Shown one piece after another: positions 9,975-21,509 of a DNA stretch of 64,000 bases; positions within the stretch are counted from its first letter, which is position 1; each line of letters opens with the position of its first letter. A program made the translations under genes and the position numbers. A model generated the notes under the pieces. It did not search any database. It was not told the origin of the DNA and saw nothing but the letters and a program-made list of their open reading frames with translations. The DNA comes from Pipra filicauda (lineage: Eukaryota > Chordata > Aves > Passeriformes > Pipridae), in assembly GCF_003945595.2 (NCBI RefSeq), contig NW_024104439.1, positions 22,501 through 86,500 of the forward strand. Direction: 5' to 3'.

Positions 9975-12395
9975 CTTTACAGTGGACAACTGGGTTATGT
10001 TCCTCATCTGGCATAGGCTGAACCAGTGTAGATAACAGTCCTCATCTCCTTTTTTCAGCTCCTTAGCAGAAATGTCATAGATAAGTGCAAGGTGTGAGTA
10101 TTTAGGAGGAACATTTCCTTATCTTTTAATTAAGAATGTTAAAGAGGTGTTTGGTTTTGGGATTTTTTTTCTTTTTGCAAGGTAGGTAAAATAGTAGATT
10201 TTTCCAGTCTAACCTTTTAAAGCTCAGGCATGTGATATGTGGTGAGAGCCATGAGAGGCATTTAAATTATCTCTTTTGAGACCTTTCCATGCTTATTTTA
10301 GTTTCAATAGAATTGGGTCTGTTCCATATGTCCTGATTCACTACAGGATGCTTTTCTTGTTGGAGGAGTGGCTCTGTTTGATCAAGATGGTACTGACCTC
10401 ATTTGTGAAATCAAGTATCAACTCAGTGTATGGGCAAGTGTCTTCCTAGCACAGCTTCTAACAAAAAATCTTGAAAAAGCAGTTCAATACAGCTTCTATT
10501 AAGAGTAAGCCAGAAAAAAAAGAACAAACCTTATGTAATGTCCTATCCTATGGACATTTAATTTTCCATTCACCTGATAAAAATTTTAATCAGAAAAAAC
10601 TCTCATTTGAAATAAGAGCACTATCATATTTTTAACACTCTTAGGCTTCTGCTGATATAAGAATATAAGATGCTGAAATCGTAATAGTAAGACTGCATAG
10701 TTCTTGTTTTTATCTTTGTGAGTGAGAAAAATTCTACATAGCTATTATCTGCATGTTCCCATACCCTATTCACAGATAGGGAAGCTAAGGGAGGAGTTTT
10801 ACTGCATCATAACTGACCAGACATTATCAAGGTGTATATGCTATGTGAACAACTCAGCCCTCCCTTATTTTAACAGCTGTAATGTTTGCAAAGCTATGCC
10901 CTGAATGGTAAAAGTATATATCTGAGGTATCCTTAATTAAGAGCTGTAAAAATATTGGTTGACTACAGGCTATGACTGTATTTAGATACATGTTTCCCTG
11001 AAGAATGCGATCACCAGGGTAAAAATATTAAGTGTTGGTTTATAACATTGCTGTTTCCCTTTTATTTCCTCATTCATGTGCATGTGGAATAGGAGAGAAG
11101 GGCTGGGGATAGGCTGAGGAGGGGATGATGTGTCCAGGTAGATCCAGTGGCTTAGCAAGAGGGTATAACACACTCTCCCTGCTTAAGAAAACTTTGGGAG
11201 AATGCAGTTACCCCTTGTGGCCCAAGGTCAGCCTGCACCAGCAGTACAGAGCCACACAGGTTAAACTGAATCTTTACCCTGGGCTTTTTCACCTGGTAAA
11301 GCTGCCATGGCAGTCAACTGGCACTTGCCTGAGAAATCTGTTCTGAGGGACACACAGATTTGTGCAACTCTACGCCCAGACTTGCTGTCGGGGGAACATC
11401 ATGTGCATCTCTACTGCCTGAAACAAAATGAACCCCTGGAAAAAACACAACATAACTTCAGCCAACACACAGCCATCAGCAAAACATGCCAGGGCGGACA
11501 CACTTGAGCGGTGCAGCAATGTCAGCAGCTGTGGGCTGTGGGCTTCTGTCCACCACTCCTGCCAGCGCACGGTCCCAGCACGGCCACGCAGACACGTGCC
11601 CAGGTGGCACAGCCTCACAGCAGCTGTGATCTGGAAAAAAGTCCAAGGGAACAACTTTCTGGCATGGATGGGTAGACTCTGTCTAGCCTGCAGCAATGAA
11701 CACGGATGGGAGTTAGCTGGTAGGAAAAAGTGAGCAGCAGCATTTTTTTGTATCAGCAGCTGGAAACAGAGAGGCCACGTGGGCCGTTACTCAGCTTAAG
11801 CATCCTATCCAAACTCTGCTTTAAAACAGGGAAAGTAGGAAACATGCCTAAAATCTGACAAATGGTGCAGAGGACTTCCCAGAAAAAGTACCTGGAGAAG
11901 ATATGCACAGTCATCCACCCTCATGCTTTGGGAGGCTGTCTGCTCACTGAGTGTGGGTAGGAAGGACTTCTCACGGTGCAGCACTGCATAGACAGTAAAG
12001 ATCCTGGGCTTTTACATTCTTGTGCAAAGCATCCAGGTTTGACCACTGTTAGAGGCAATATTATACCCTGCTACAGATGGATCCATGGCACACTCTGCTA
12101 TGGCAATTTCTGCTGCAGTGAATTTCCAGGAACGTGGGAAGTTGCATTAATACCGGAGCTACGGCAGCAACAGCCACAGCAACAGCTCCTCAGAGTTGCT
12201 CATCCCAGCTGTTAGAGAGGGACTGCAGATGCTTTCTGCCTTATTTTCTGTTGCTGTTTCTAAATGTAGGAGATGCACATGATTAAATGGTCTAGATCTG
12301 GACATCGTATTTTAATCTCAGGTTGTGTGTCAGAGAAAGAGAGACAGGCAGAATGGATTAGTTTCTGAATTAGTATTTGTAACAGTTCTACAAAC
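9975..12395. other. Unique non-coding DNA with a second GC patch
   Basis: This is mostly AT-rich to about 11100. A GC- and CpG-richer patch follows at about 11490-11620, with open frames on both strands of about 100 codons (11370-11696 minus, 11428-11733 plus). These read as compositional shadows of one another and contain no recognisable domain. A CAG/CAA-rich spot near 12165-12185 gives a short glutamine run. No repeat family was recognised. Confidence 0.45.
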
Positions 12396-12399
12396 AGAC

Positions 12400-12800
12400 A
12401 AATTCATAGTCAAAAGGATAGTGTCAATGTTTCATTTAAAAGCCTCTTTAAAGAGTTTAATTGCCGTATGTTGAAACATCTAATCTTTAAAAGAGCCAAT
12501 ATCTAAAAGTTTGGCTTACTTCTCAAATGTGTCAATTGATATTTTCCTTAATTTGACCTATTTATCTTAAAATATTTATAATCTGTTAGGGGGACATTCA
12601 TAGCTAAATGTCCAATTTAGTTTGTTTGTTTTTTAAATCTGCCATTCTGTTGCCAAGAAATTAAACAAACAGATGCCACTCTTTTTTGAGGGGCTCCATT
12701 AAATACAATGTCTTACCCACCATCTGCTGAATCTGCAGCAGCAATTAACAGCTACATGCTATTCCCAGAGCAGAGCTGACAGCAATTGATGGTGCTGGGA
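12400..12800. promoter_or_regulatory. Candidate conserved non-coding element (AT-rich)
   Basis: This is an AT-rich, non-simple block with clustered homeodomain- and forkhead-like words (GTCAATTGAT, TTATCTTAAAATATTTAT, GTTTGTTTG). It contains a 7-bp inverted repeat, GGACATT (12592-12598) and AATGTCC (12607-12613). There is no coding frame and no transposon similarity. The texture resembles vertebrate enhancers, but this is inference without alignment. Confidence 0.25.
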
Positions 12801-13450
12801 TCCTGGCAATTTTTCCTTCCTGCTCCTCACCCTCTCTCTTCCAAGTACCTATAATGCAATATTTCCTCATAAAGGACTACGTCTGCTGAGAAAAAAAAGG
12901 AATTAATTATTCCTTGTTCTTCACACTGTGATGGATGAAAGTCCTTCCCAGGCGTTACACGTTTTGAACATATTTTGAGCATATTCAACAATAGTAACTG
13001 AGCCGATAGATTTCTCCAAAGGCCACGTGAGCAAAGTTTTTCTGACGTCTTTTTGGACGGGTCTCCTCTGCAACAGTGCACAGCTGCTCTGAGGAGCCAG
13101 GGGCCAGGGCTGCACACAGGCTCTTCCCTTCTGCATCACCGGTTTGATCCCACTTGAGTGGGAAGCCGTTGAAAATTGCTACCTCTGTTTGATATCGAAA
13201 CACCTGGGAAGGCTCAGCCTAGTGAGCAACCATGAATCATGAGCGCTGAGTGCAATTCATGTCCATTGTCTGGCAGTCAGGTAACTGGCTTTGTACCAGT
13301 AAAAACTCTTGGAGATTGAGTCTTTTATTGGCAAGTGGCCCTCTTTGTCACAGGATAACATGGAGTGTTTGGGTTCCTTTTACTGACTGGGGTGTCAGCC
13401 TTCAGCCTACAATCCAGGCCTTTCTTTTATCTGAGCTGATAGATTAGCAG
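12801..13450. other. Unique non-coding DNA
   Basis: Three overlapping minus-strand open frames of 72 to 96 codons (12827-13203) occupy different frames of the same bases and show no domain. They are treated as chance. The right end abuts a CR1 copy. Confidence 0.5.
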
Positions 13451-13451
13451 C

Positions 13452-13702
13452 CAATTCCAGTTGTGCCAGGGGAGTTTTAAATTGGTCATTAGGAAAATTT
13501 TCTTTACCAAAATGGTTGTCAAGCATTGGAAGAGGCTGCCCAGGGAAGTGTTGGAGTCACCATCCCTGGAGGTATTTAAAAGATGTGTAAATATGACGCT
13601 TAGGGATATGGTTCAGTAGTGGACTTCTCTGTGCTGGGTTAACTTGATGATGTTAATTAAAGGTCTTTTCCAATGTAAGCAGTTCCATGATTCTGTGATT
13701 AC
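13452..13702 (+). mobile_element. CR1: CR1 LINE fragment, 3' end, forward
   Basis: This is the sense-strand CR1 3' region. Landmarks in order are GTGCCAGGGGAG, CATTAGGAAAATTTTCTTTAC, GTCAAGCATTGGAAGAGGCT, GCCCAGGGAAGT, a CACCATCCCTGGAGG block, GGTATTTAAAAGATGTG, and the tail AAAGGTCTTTTCCAATGT ending in ATGATTCTGTGATT. The 5' part is missing, as is usual for CR1. Divergence is moderate and the copy cannot be active. Confidence 0.93.
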
Positions 13703-13704
13703 TT

Positions 13705-14460
13705 ACACTGGAAAATAAGAGCTTCCCTGGACTTTTCGTCAGTGTTTATGGTGATGGCCCTGTGGCTCTTCCTGGGCTATTGGACCTGGCTGTTAGTTAT
13801 GCTGTGCCTGGCAGCAGTGGGGGCTTCAGGGAGCTTCTCAAGGCTTCTCAGAGGATTTTTAAAGCACTAAAAGGCAATTAAAAATCTGTGTACCTGAGGC
13901 TTCAGGTTTCTAATTGATGCAGAAAGTCCACTTGCAAATAGACTAGCCTGCCTACTCTCATAACTTCTGGTACACATCCTTACAACTCTCCCATGTCAAG
14001 ATCTTCTTTAAAAGACCATAAGCTTCTTCCAAAGGATATATTTGTACAGTATTATCTGAGAGAAACTCTTGATGATGCAACAGTGTATTGCTTTATTTTC
14101 AACAAGTTATTTGCATTGCTGCCATGGCTGAAGGATTTCTGTGCCTCTCTCTGTCAGGCCTGTAGCCTGTCCACAGTACAACTGGTTTCTTTTTCAAGGC
14201 AAAAAGAAAATAAAGGGACATCAGGGTTTAACATTTCAGATGCTCAGATTAGCCACAGTGTCAGGATAGACAGGTGTACATTATTTTGGAAATTAAAAAT
14301 TCCATCCTGACAATAAATCTGTATAGTAATTATCCTTATTGCCCTGTATGGTGACCATCTGTAAAGGCAATCTGAACTTAGAAAGGGCATCTCATAAATC
14401 AGGTGAGATTTAAAATCTTCCAATAGTTTGTAAATCTGCCCAGGATTTAGGGATTAATTG
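13705..14460. other. Unique non-coding DNA
   Basis: One plus-strand frame of 105 codons (13993-14310) has no recognisable domain, no preceding promoter signal and no splice context. Nothing else is seen. Confidence 0.5.
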
Positions 14461-14463
14461 AAG

Positions 14464-14535
14464 AGCAGACAGCTTAATACATTAACCTTTCACCCCTGTA
14501 GTCCTGGGTTCAAAAGCTGACTTAGGTCAAGAAGT
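14464..14535 (+). mobile_element. Possible tRNA-derived SINE head
   Basis: The words TAGTCCTGGGTTCAAAAGC and GACTTAGGTC resemble the B-box region and downstream part of a MIR or other tRNA-derived SINE. Only about 70 bases can be matched by eye and the core region is not clear. It could be coincidence. Confidence 0.3.
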
Positions 14536-14539
14536 AAAA

Positions 14540-17400
14540 AATTAGATTGGTGATTTTGTCTAAGTCCTTACAAACGCTGGGGTTCAGGAGAGCCTGGTTA
14601 GCACTGCTCACAGTGCCCTGTTCTCTCAGTAAGAGTTTGCTTTGAGAGTTGCATGTGTCTTGTTTGCTCCTGGTACTCTACTATGAGGTTACTAACTTAA
14701 GAGTAAAGTCAGATGCCTGAGAAGAACTGTTAGTAGGCTATGGTGGCTATAAGAGAGGTCAGGAAGCATCAAGGACAGTCCTAAGTAGTTTGTTTCTTGA
14801 AGTTGAGTCAGATCATTGAAGAAATTGCGGGGATGCTGGGACAGGTGAGGCTGAAGGGAACATCCCCCTCAGCCCTTCTGCAGCCCTGCTCAGCCTGGTG
14901 AACGGCCACACTATTGTCACCCCCCACACTCCCACTCCACTGCTGGCTTCTCCCAGGGCTTGCCAAGAAAGCAACATTACAAGGAGGCAGTAAGAGAATC
15001 TGGGGTCAGAAGGCATTCCTTAATTTCTTTGTCTGTGTTTGAGCACAATAAAATGCAGTGGCATGCAGCAACCTGGACTGTCCCTCTCCCAGTTTTCTTT
15101 GTCTTGTGGAAGATGAGGACAGTGCAGAGGTCCTTGATGTACTCTCGGATGTGTGACAACAGGGTATTCTGTCACTTGGCAGTGACCCTCAGTAGCCTGT
15201 CCTTGCTGACTGGAAGCCAAAGTCTGGGTTACAGGGATGCCCCATTGCTGAAGGTGAAAATGTAGCCAGAGTCCATAAAGGTGGTGGAGTAACCAGTCAT
15301 GACTGGCCGATGGTGGTTGACCCTTGCCCGTGGCCCCGGGTTGTTGGCAGCTCATTCCCGGTGGCTTAGCACTGACCACTGGTGGCAAAACACAGTGTGA
15401 TCTGCACCCATGTTAAATCTGGGGAAAGGGACTGATCAATGCAAGTGTCTCAGCAGCAGACATCTCTCTGGGGAGCTAACACACCCTGAATCCCTATTAA
15501 ATAGCACCGGATTGGGAAGTCACTTGATGGGGACCACCCTTCTTCATCCGTGTACAAGCATCCCTGAAGATTTATGTTCCTCACACCATTCAGACCACCC
15601 TGGAGAAATATCCATGCAAAAATAAAAATTGCCCATGACCCCAGTCTTTGACTTTTCGACCTCTTCTTTTCCCCGCACATACCCTGTCTGCTTAGGATTT
15701 GCCAGCTAACTAATGAGATCAGGTCTGATCTCTGCTCTGAGAGGACATTTGAAAATAATGTGATTTTCTGTAACCCAAAAACACACACATAGAAATCTAC
15801 ATTTCCAGCGTTGGGTTGGTTTTTTTGGTCTGCTTGGAACAAATGTCATCCTGGGAGTTTTTACCTTACAAAAATGCATTCATTACTGATGCAGGTCAGA
15901 GGTGAGATGAAAAACACACTGTGAAATCCAGTGATAGGAAGTTTAATCATTTATTTTCTTGCCTGGGATCTTTTCACTCATTCCAGCTGGTTCAAAGGCA
16001 CTTGGAATGTACCAACAAGGCTTACATGACTGAAAACAAACCTTTGCCAGCAGCAGAACCAAACTGACGGAAAGAGGACAATAGTTTTTTCGTGCCACAA
16101 AAATGTTATTAAGCAGCATATAGTTTCATGTGTGCTTCCACTTTCTGCCCCCCCATTTAAACTTTGAAATATTATTTACTAGGAAACATTATGGTTCACT
16201 TTTTAAGGGAATTAATATGATTAAAGGGTTGGTTGTGAAGCAATGATTGAAGTTCTGACTATTAAAATGCACATCAGTGTGCAGGGAAAATAAAAAGGCA
16301 CTGAAATTCTTTTCAAACCCAAGCACCAGGTGCGTTAATTACATTTCATTGCATGTTGGTTTATTACTGTGGTCACTTGTGCCTTATGATCTGCATTAAC
16401 ACCTGTGTTCTATGGATATGTTGGTATTTCACTAAACAAGATGAATATTGGCCAGATGGTGACTCCAGTAGGAAGCACTTCACATAGATTTTCCTGCTTT
16501 TCATAGTTGCCTGTAAAGGAATCCTGAATGTCATGCTACATGAAAGCAAACCCAAAAGACTAAATTTGAGATCAACTGCCTTGACAGCATATTCAGAAAG
16601 GATCAGAAGGCAGACAGATCAAGGCCTTGTAACATGGATCTTGCTAATAAATCCTTATGTGTAGCACAACAGCATTGTTTGTACCAGCATTTCACCCCAT
16701 GGGGTGACCCTGCCCAGTGTAGACACACAATTCCGCGGAAAACTAAGTCAGTTTAGGTCTGAAACATGTAGCACAGACAACGCACTGATTTCTTTTTGTT
16801 TGTTTTTTTTTTTTTCTCCACGTTGCACATATGACCTTTCTTCCATAGTACAGGTTAGTTAATGTACAACAGGCATCCAGCCCTGAGCACCTGCCAATGA
16901 CAACGAGGCAGGACAAGAGCCCCACCACGCCAGGCACCTTTACCCTTTGACCAAAGTGGGGAGCACTTCAGGAGAGGTGGGAGGGACACAGACCTCACTG
17001 TGCCTGTTACTGGCACTGTCTGGCTCTTATCCAACACATCAGAAGTTACTTGCTGACCTGCACCAGAAAAGAGCAAGAAATCTCAAATTTCATGCTGGCA
17101 TGGTATTACACTGTTAAAAACTTGGACAAATGTTACAAACCTTCAGTTAACACCTACATCAAACGCACATCAACTAGAACACACAGTATTATTCCAGGGC
17201 ACTATTCTGTGCTGTCTGTGAGCTTTGCTGTTGATACATGATGAGGAGAAGGTTTTGTCTGTGTGAGTGAGATTTTTACTGGGGACATACATGTTTATGG
17301 CTTCTTCTTGTAGTCCTTCACTTGCAGATGTCAGTCTAGGACTATGTCACCATAGCAATTGAAGTGTCAATACAAATTGTCACAAGATCAGAAGCACTGA
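14540..17400. other. Unique non-coding DNA, including a T run
   Basis: This is mixed composition. It includes a 14-base T run at 16802-16815 and a short CA tract near 15778-15790. Overlapping minus-strand frames of up to 130 codons (15020-15388, 15450-15842) and several plus frames have no domains. No interspersed repeat was recognised. Confidence 0.45.
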
Positions 17401-17404
17401 GTTT

Positions 17405-18160
17405 TCAGTCTCCTTGGTACTGTAGTTCCCTTGCCTCCCACTGGGTGTACTGAGAGGAGCCCAGGGGGTGCGGCCAGCGCTTGCCAGCTCCCTGCTCTGC
17501 CTGCTCTGCTAGGACCAAGCTGTTCCACCTGTCAGCGCCAGAAATCTTTCTTCCTCTAGGGGGCCAGTGGGCACCTTTTCCTACCTTAGTGCAGGTAAAG
17601 GTGGGATGCTCTGAGTGTGCTCCTTGCAGAGCGTGGTCTCTGGGCTGTGCCTCTGAGAGAGGCTGAGCAGACACAAAGGGACCAAGTGGAGAAAATGCAG
17701 TAAAATGGCCAGGCAGGCCAGCAGCTGGCAGACTGAGGCACAGAGCAGGCACATAGTGTTGGAAATCAGGGTCTTGCCCTGAGGGCAGAACATAGCAATG
17801 CCCAATAGCTGGCTTTCTGAGCACTATCCTTGATAAAGTGGATACAGGCACAAAACAGCCCCCCAAACTAGACACATTCACCAAGTCAACACTCTGATGA
17901 ATGCAAATGAAGCCTGAAAGGGAAACACAGGACTGGCCAGCCACTGAGCTCAGCACTGTGCTCAGGACAGGTGCAGAGCAGCCACCGACCCACACAGGTG
18001 CTGTGCCCAGCCAGCCCCATGCCAGCTGAAGGTGGCCAGCTCCTAAGCCTGCTGGTGTGCAGGGATGACCACGGAGCTGGCAAATGCTGTCCCCTGTGAC
18101 AGGGAACTAACTCATCAGGTTGGTGACCCTGTTGTTGCCCATAGAGGCACACAGCACCGG
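17405..18160. other. GC-rich segment with long chance frames
   Basis: The segment is clearly richer in GC than its flanks. It holds the longest open frame in the window, 196 codons on the minus strand (17405-17995), but the translation is compositional and has no domain, no signal peptide logic and no recognised relative. Two other frames overlap it. A CTCF-like motif sits at 17553. The segment could be an unannotated exon cluster or simply a GC peak. Confidence 0.4.
17553..17564 (+). promoter_or_regulatory. CTCF-like motif
   Basis: CCTCTAGGGGGC matches the vertebrate CTCF core CCASYAGRKGGC at 11 of 12 positions (the third base is T instead of A), with the full AGGGGGC half. It lies in GC-rich sequence. 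CTCF sites shape chromatin loops and insulators. Binding is inferred only. Confidence 0.4.
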
Positions 18161-18169
18161 ATCCAATCT

Positions 18170-19060
18170 ACAAAAATGAGAAGCCAAAAAAGTACGAATT
18201 AACACTCCCACCTTTCCCCCAGGCATGCTTTCCCCTGAGATGCCAGTTAAATAAGACCAATATCTCACTCTTGGAGACGTGTAGGCAAATCCTATTACAA
18301 GTTGAGATTAACCGTCAGTCAGATAACTCACCAGTGCAGAGATCAAATATAAAAGATGTATGTTCTGTGTCATCTGTTTAGCAACCTTAAATTAGCTCAC
18401 ACGGGTGGATGGTGTTGGCCAAATGGCAGAACATGTGCTGCAAATGGAAATCAGAGTCAAAGCAGAATCCTGTGGGATACCCCCAGCAATTTTAAAGCAG
18501 CTATCTTATTACCTAAGCAATTTTCAGGGACAAGCAGAATTCAGACCCAGCCGACAACACTCTCTGGTCCAACCTTGGTGAAACTACTTCATTATTATTT
18601 CAGTAGTGCCTGGAGAGCTCTATCTGCTGCTCCAGTTTCTCTGCAAAACCCCTTCCAACAACCCACAATAAAAGACATCTCCTGCGAGGACAGGCTTACA
18701 GTTTAATTTAAGACAAGGAACAGCAAGTGAAAGTAACAAACAACCAGAGAGACTAGAGGGGAGAGGGTTGATGGAAATGGTGGAAAGCACTTGTCCCTGG
18801 AGTCTCTGTATGTGTATACATACATACTAGATACAGATTAATGTGTGCACAGATATTTCAGAAGCCTCTTAACCTGAATATAAGACATCCAGAAATAATT
18901 TATAAAAGAAATGCATGCATAGGGTGAAGGGCTGGAGGATGGGAGAGACCTGCCTTGCTCTCTGCTGAGGATGCAATGTAAATGTGTGGGTTTGATTTGG
19001 GTTTTTTCATATCATTAGCAACTTTGGGGTCCATAGGCAGCCCTCTTACCAGGTCACAAA
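18170..19060. other. Unique non-coding DNA
   Basis: No repeat family was recognised. A plus-strand frame of 116 codons (18356-18706) has no recognisable domain. A palindromic ATAC/GTAT-rich spot occurs near 18810-18828. Nothing else is seen. Confidence 0.5.
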
Positions 19061-19064
19061 CCTG

Positions 19065-19127
19065 ACTGGAGTCAATGATCTCAAAGGTCTTTTCCAACCT
19101 AAAATATTCTATGATTCTATGATTGAA
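19065..19127 (+). mobile_element. CR1: CR1 3' tail, very short copy
   Basis: GGAGTCAATGATCTCAAAGG, then TCTTTTCCAACCTAAA and ATTCTATGATTCTATGATT form the last 60 or so bases of a sense-oriented CR1. Such extreme 5' truncation is common for this family. The good match to the tail suggests a moderately young copy. Confidence 0.9.
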
Positions 19128-19717
19128 AACTCTCTTGTTTCTCAGTGTACATAGTACATACATTTGACCTCACAGCCTTGGCCTGGGAAGCAGGAGAAAT
19201 AAGAGGACTGTGCAAAGTGGCCTTGGCATGTGCATTGGGTGAGCCGCATGTGAAAGCTGGGCATGGGCCCCACTGCAGTGCTACCGAGAGGGGTGTGCGT
19301 TGTCCTGCTGTCCACACAGGGTGTCCTCAGGCCCCCGTTAAACCCTCCTCCACGGTGAGGAGTGCCCCTGGGAGGAAGGGAAACCATTAAAGAGATATGT
19401 GGACTTCCAGGTGGAACAAAATGTGAGACTGTTGTCTTGCAGCCATGCGTTCTTTGCTGCCTGGGGCATGACTGCAATCGAGCTGGGAAGCAAACATGAC
19501 AACAGTAAAATTCACCCCAAAGGGATCTGTTTGTTTGTCTATTGTTTAAGTGCTTCATATTTCTTCTAAGTCTTGCTGAATAACTGCTGCATTGCCTTCT
19601 TTCTTGTAGAACCCCCAACCAGGTCCCAGCTCCCACAAGCCCTACCTATGCATGTGGGTGAGGAGGTTCAACCTGGCAAGCCCACGGGGAGATCAGCATG
19701 TCCTGGACCTCTCTCTC

Positions 19718-19812
19718 ACAGAATCACAGAATATACTGAGTTGGAAGGGATCTACAAGGATCATCAAGTCTATCTCTTAACCCTGCACAGGACCATCCCC
19801 CGAGGATTTAAG
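19718..19812 (-). mobile_element. CR1: CR1 3' tail, reversed
   Basis: The plus strand reads CAGAATCACAGAATATACTG, AGTTGGAAGGGATCTACAAG and GATCATCAAGTC, then CCTGCACAGGACCATCCCC. This is the antisense tail of the CR1 subgroup whose consensus has TGAGTTGGAAGGGACC. The same subgroup is seen at 23733. It lies 29 bases left of a tandem duplication. Confidence 0.85.
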
Positions 19813-19840
19813 GGTGTGGGGGTGGGTAGGAAGGTGGGTT

Positions 19841-19942
19841 TAGTTCAGTTTTTCCCTTTTCCTAGAGGAAACTAGGTGTGCTGAGTCCATCTAGTCCAGT
19901 TTCTCCCTTTTCCTAGGGGAAACTAGGTGTGCTGAGTCCATC
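19841..19942. repeat. 51-bp tandem duplication
   Basis: Copy one spans 19841-19891 and copy two 19892-19942. They differ at three positions by eye (about 94% identity). Each copy contains a CCTAG...CTAGG inverted pair around a GGAAA centre. The unit starts TAGTTCAG/TAGTCCAG and ends GAGTCCATC. The similarity points to a fairly recent local duplication. Confidence 0.92.
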
Positions 19943-19944
19943 TC

Positions 19945-21485
19945 TCATCTTCCTGCCACCTGGCATCACATTACAGTAGGAAGCAGATTGTTCAGGCACA
20001 TATAACTCAGGAAGGATTCTCTAAATGTGGAAAACAATTTGCAGAGGTACTGATGGCAGCAGCTTTTCCAGGTTTGTTTTTGCTCAGGACTCAGGGATTA
20101 TGAGAGGGGGCACACTGAAGTGCAAACTACTATAAACATGACTGTTGTAATCAAAACACAGTGCTTGTTTGGAAGCAACATCTTAAAAAGCAAAGGAATA
20201 GTTTTGAGAGGTCACTTCCAGAAAGAACAATAAAAATTCCTCTGTGTCAACAGCAGCATGTGCATTGTTCTCAGATGAGGAGATTCCTCCTTATCCTCCA
20301 GCCCCTAGGAGCACAATGTGCAGGAGTTTCTCCTGAAACACTGACAATGTGTAATAAAAATTCACTTTGAAAAAAAGAGCATCTCTGGTTATGTCTACAG
20401 GCTTTTGACTTTGCTCTTTCCTTCAAACACCACTCGTGATGCTGAGCGCACATTCTCTTGGCCTATTTGTTCCTGGCAAACAAAGAGCGAATTCCCCTGG
20501 GTACAGCAATCCATTTTTAACACTCTGTAATTATTTAGAAAAATGTTTTGATAGGAGAAATGAAAAACTGGGACATTTCAGGTGTCCCTGAGAATGTTCT
20601 TGGAGCGCTACGTGAAACAGGGACTTGGAGTCTCTTTATTTATGGCAATACACCCTCCCCCCCCCAAAAAAAAAAAGTCCACCTTTTTGCCTGTGGCATT
20701 TGAATCTATTTGCAATTCATCAAACAGCCTTGCCCACCTCTCATTACCAAGTGCAGAAGGCCCAAAATTCCTGAGGGTCTGCTCCAAAATGATGAGGGAA
20801 GGGAGAACACAAGGACTTTGCTGGTGGGGTAGGGCAGGTGTGGAAAACTGTCCCTTTCTGAGCTATTGTCTCCTTCTGTCCTCCCAAAATCTATGGGACT
20901 TCATATGTTAATGTACCCTTTTTGGAAGCCGTCTGATGGAAGACATTGCTGCAGAAAATGTCAGAGTCCTTAGCAGGAGACTTGCAGCGCTATGAGTTAT
21001 ATGGCCCAAAGGCACACAGGCTTGACACAGGCAAGGAGATGTGTCTCCTGCCATCCTCTGGCCAGCTGAGAACATCAGGGATGAAAATTGAGAAGCTAAA
21101 TGTCAATTCAGTTTTGCCACAAGGACGTATTTTTCTTCAATACAAGCATGGGTAGAAAACCACTGGGATCACACTGTCTGCCAGCTCCAAAACGGGCCAC
21201 CCCCTCTTCTTTTTCATCCTCCCATATTGGTTTTTGGCCTCTGTGACACTGCTTTGCAGCTGTCTGTAGAAGCGAGCCACCGGTATTGGAAAGGTGAATA
21301 GTTGGTGTGGGATGCGGGGGCCATTGTGCTGCAGAGAGAAGTGTGGAAAGGATGTAAATGCAAGCAATGAAGAAAATATTGAACAGAAACTAAAGTGTTA
21401 CAGCTCTGTTGTCCTGAAAAGACCCGCTATCTTTCAGGGAGACAGTAAAAGAGAAATAAAGGGGAAAAAGCCCCAAACTTAGCAT
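19945..21485. other. Unique non-coding DNA with a C/A run
   Basis: Mixed composition. A C run followed by an A run (about 20653-20676) is the only simple tract. Small frames on both strands lack domains. No promoter or RNA gene was recognised. Confidence 0.5.
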
Positions 21486-21491
21486 ATCCAC

Positions 21492-21505
21492 TGCCATCTC
21501 CTGGC
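21492..21505 (-). promoter_or_regulatory. CTCF-like motif, reversed
   Basis: TGCCATCTCCTGGC matches the reversed CTCF core YGCCMYCTRSTGGY at 13 of 14 positions; the mismatch is C at the R position. A CpG (GGCGG) follows directly. Occupancy is inferred only. Confidence 0.4.
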
Positions 21506-21509
21506 GGAC

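Noticed and set aside
17405..17995. A 196-codon minus-strand frame as a gene
   Set aside because: No domain, no splice or promoter context, GC-rich composition and overlapping frames; length is near chance expectation.
19142..19636. A 164-codon minus-strand frame
   Set aside because: No recognised domain; a plus-strand frame overlaps it at 19145-19390 and its composition is uninformative.
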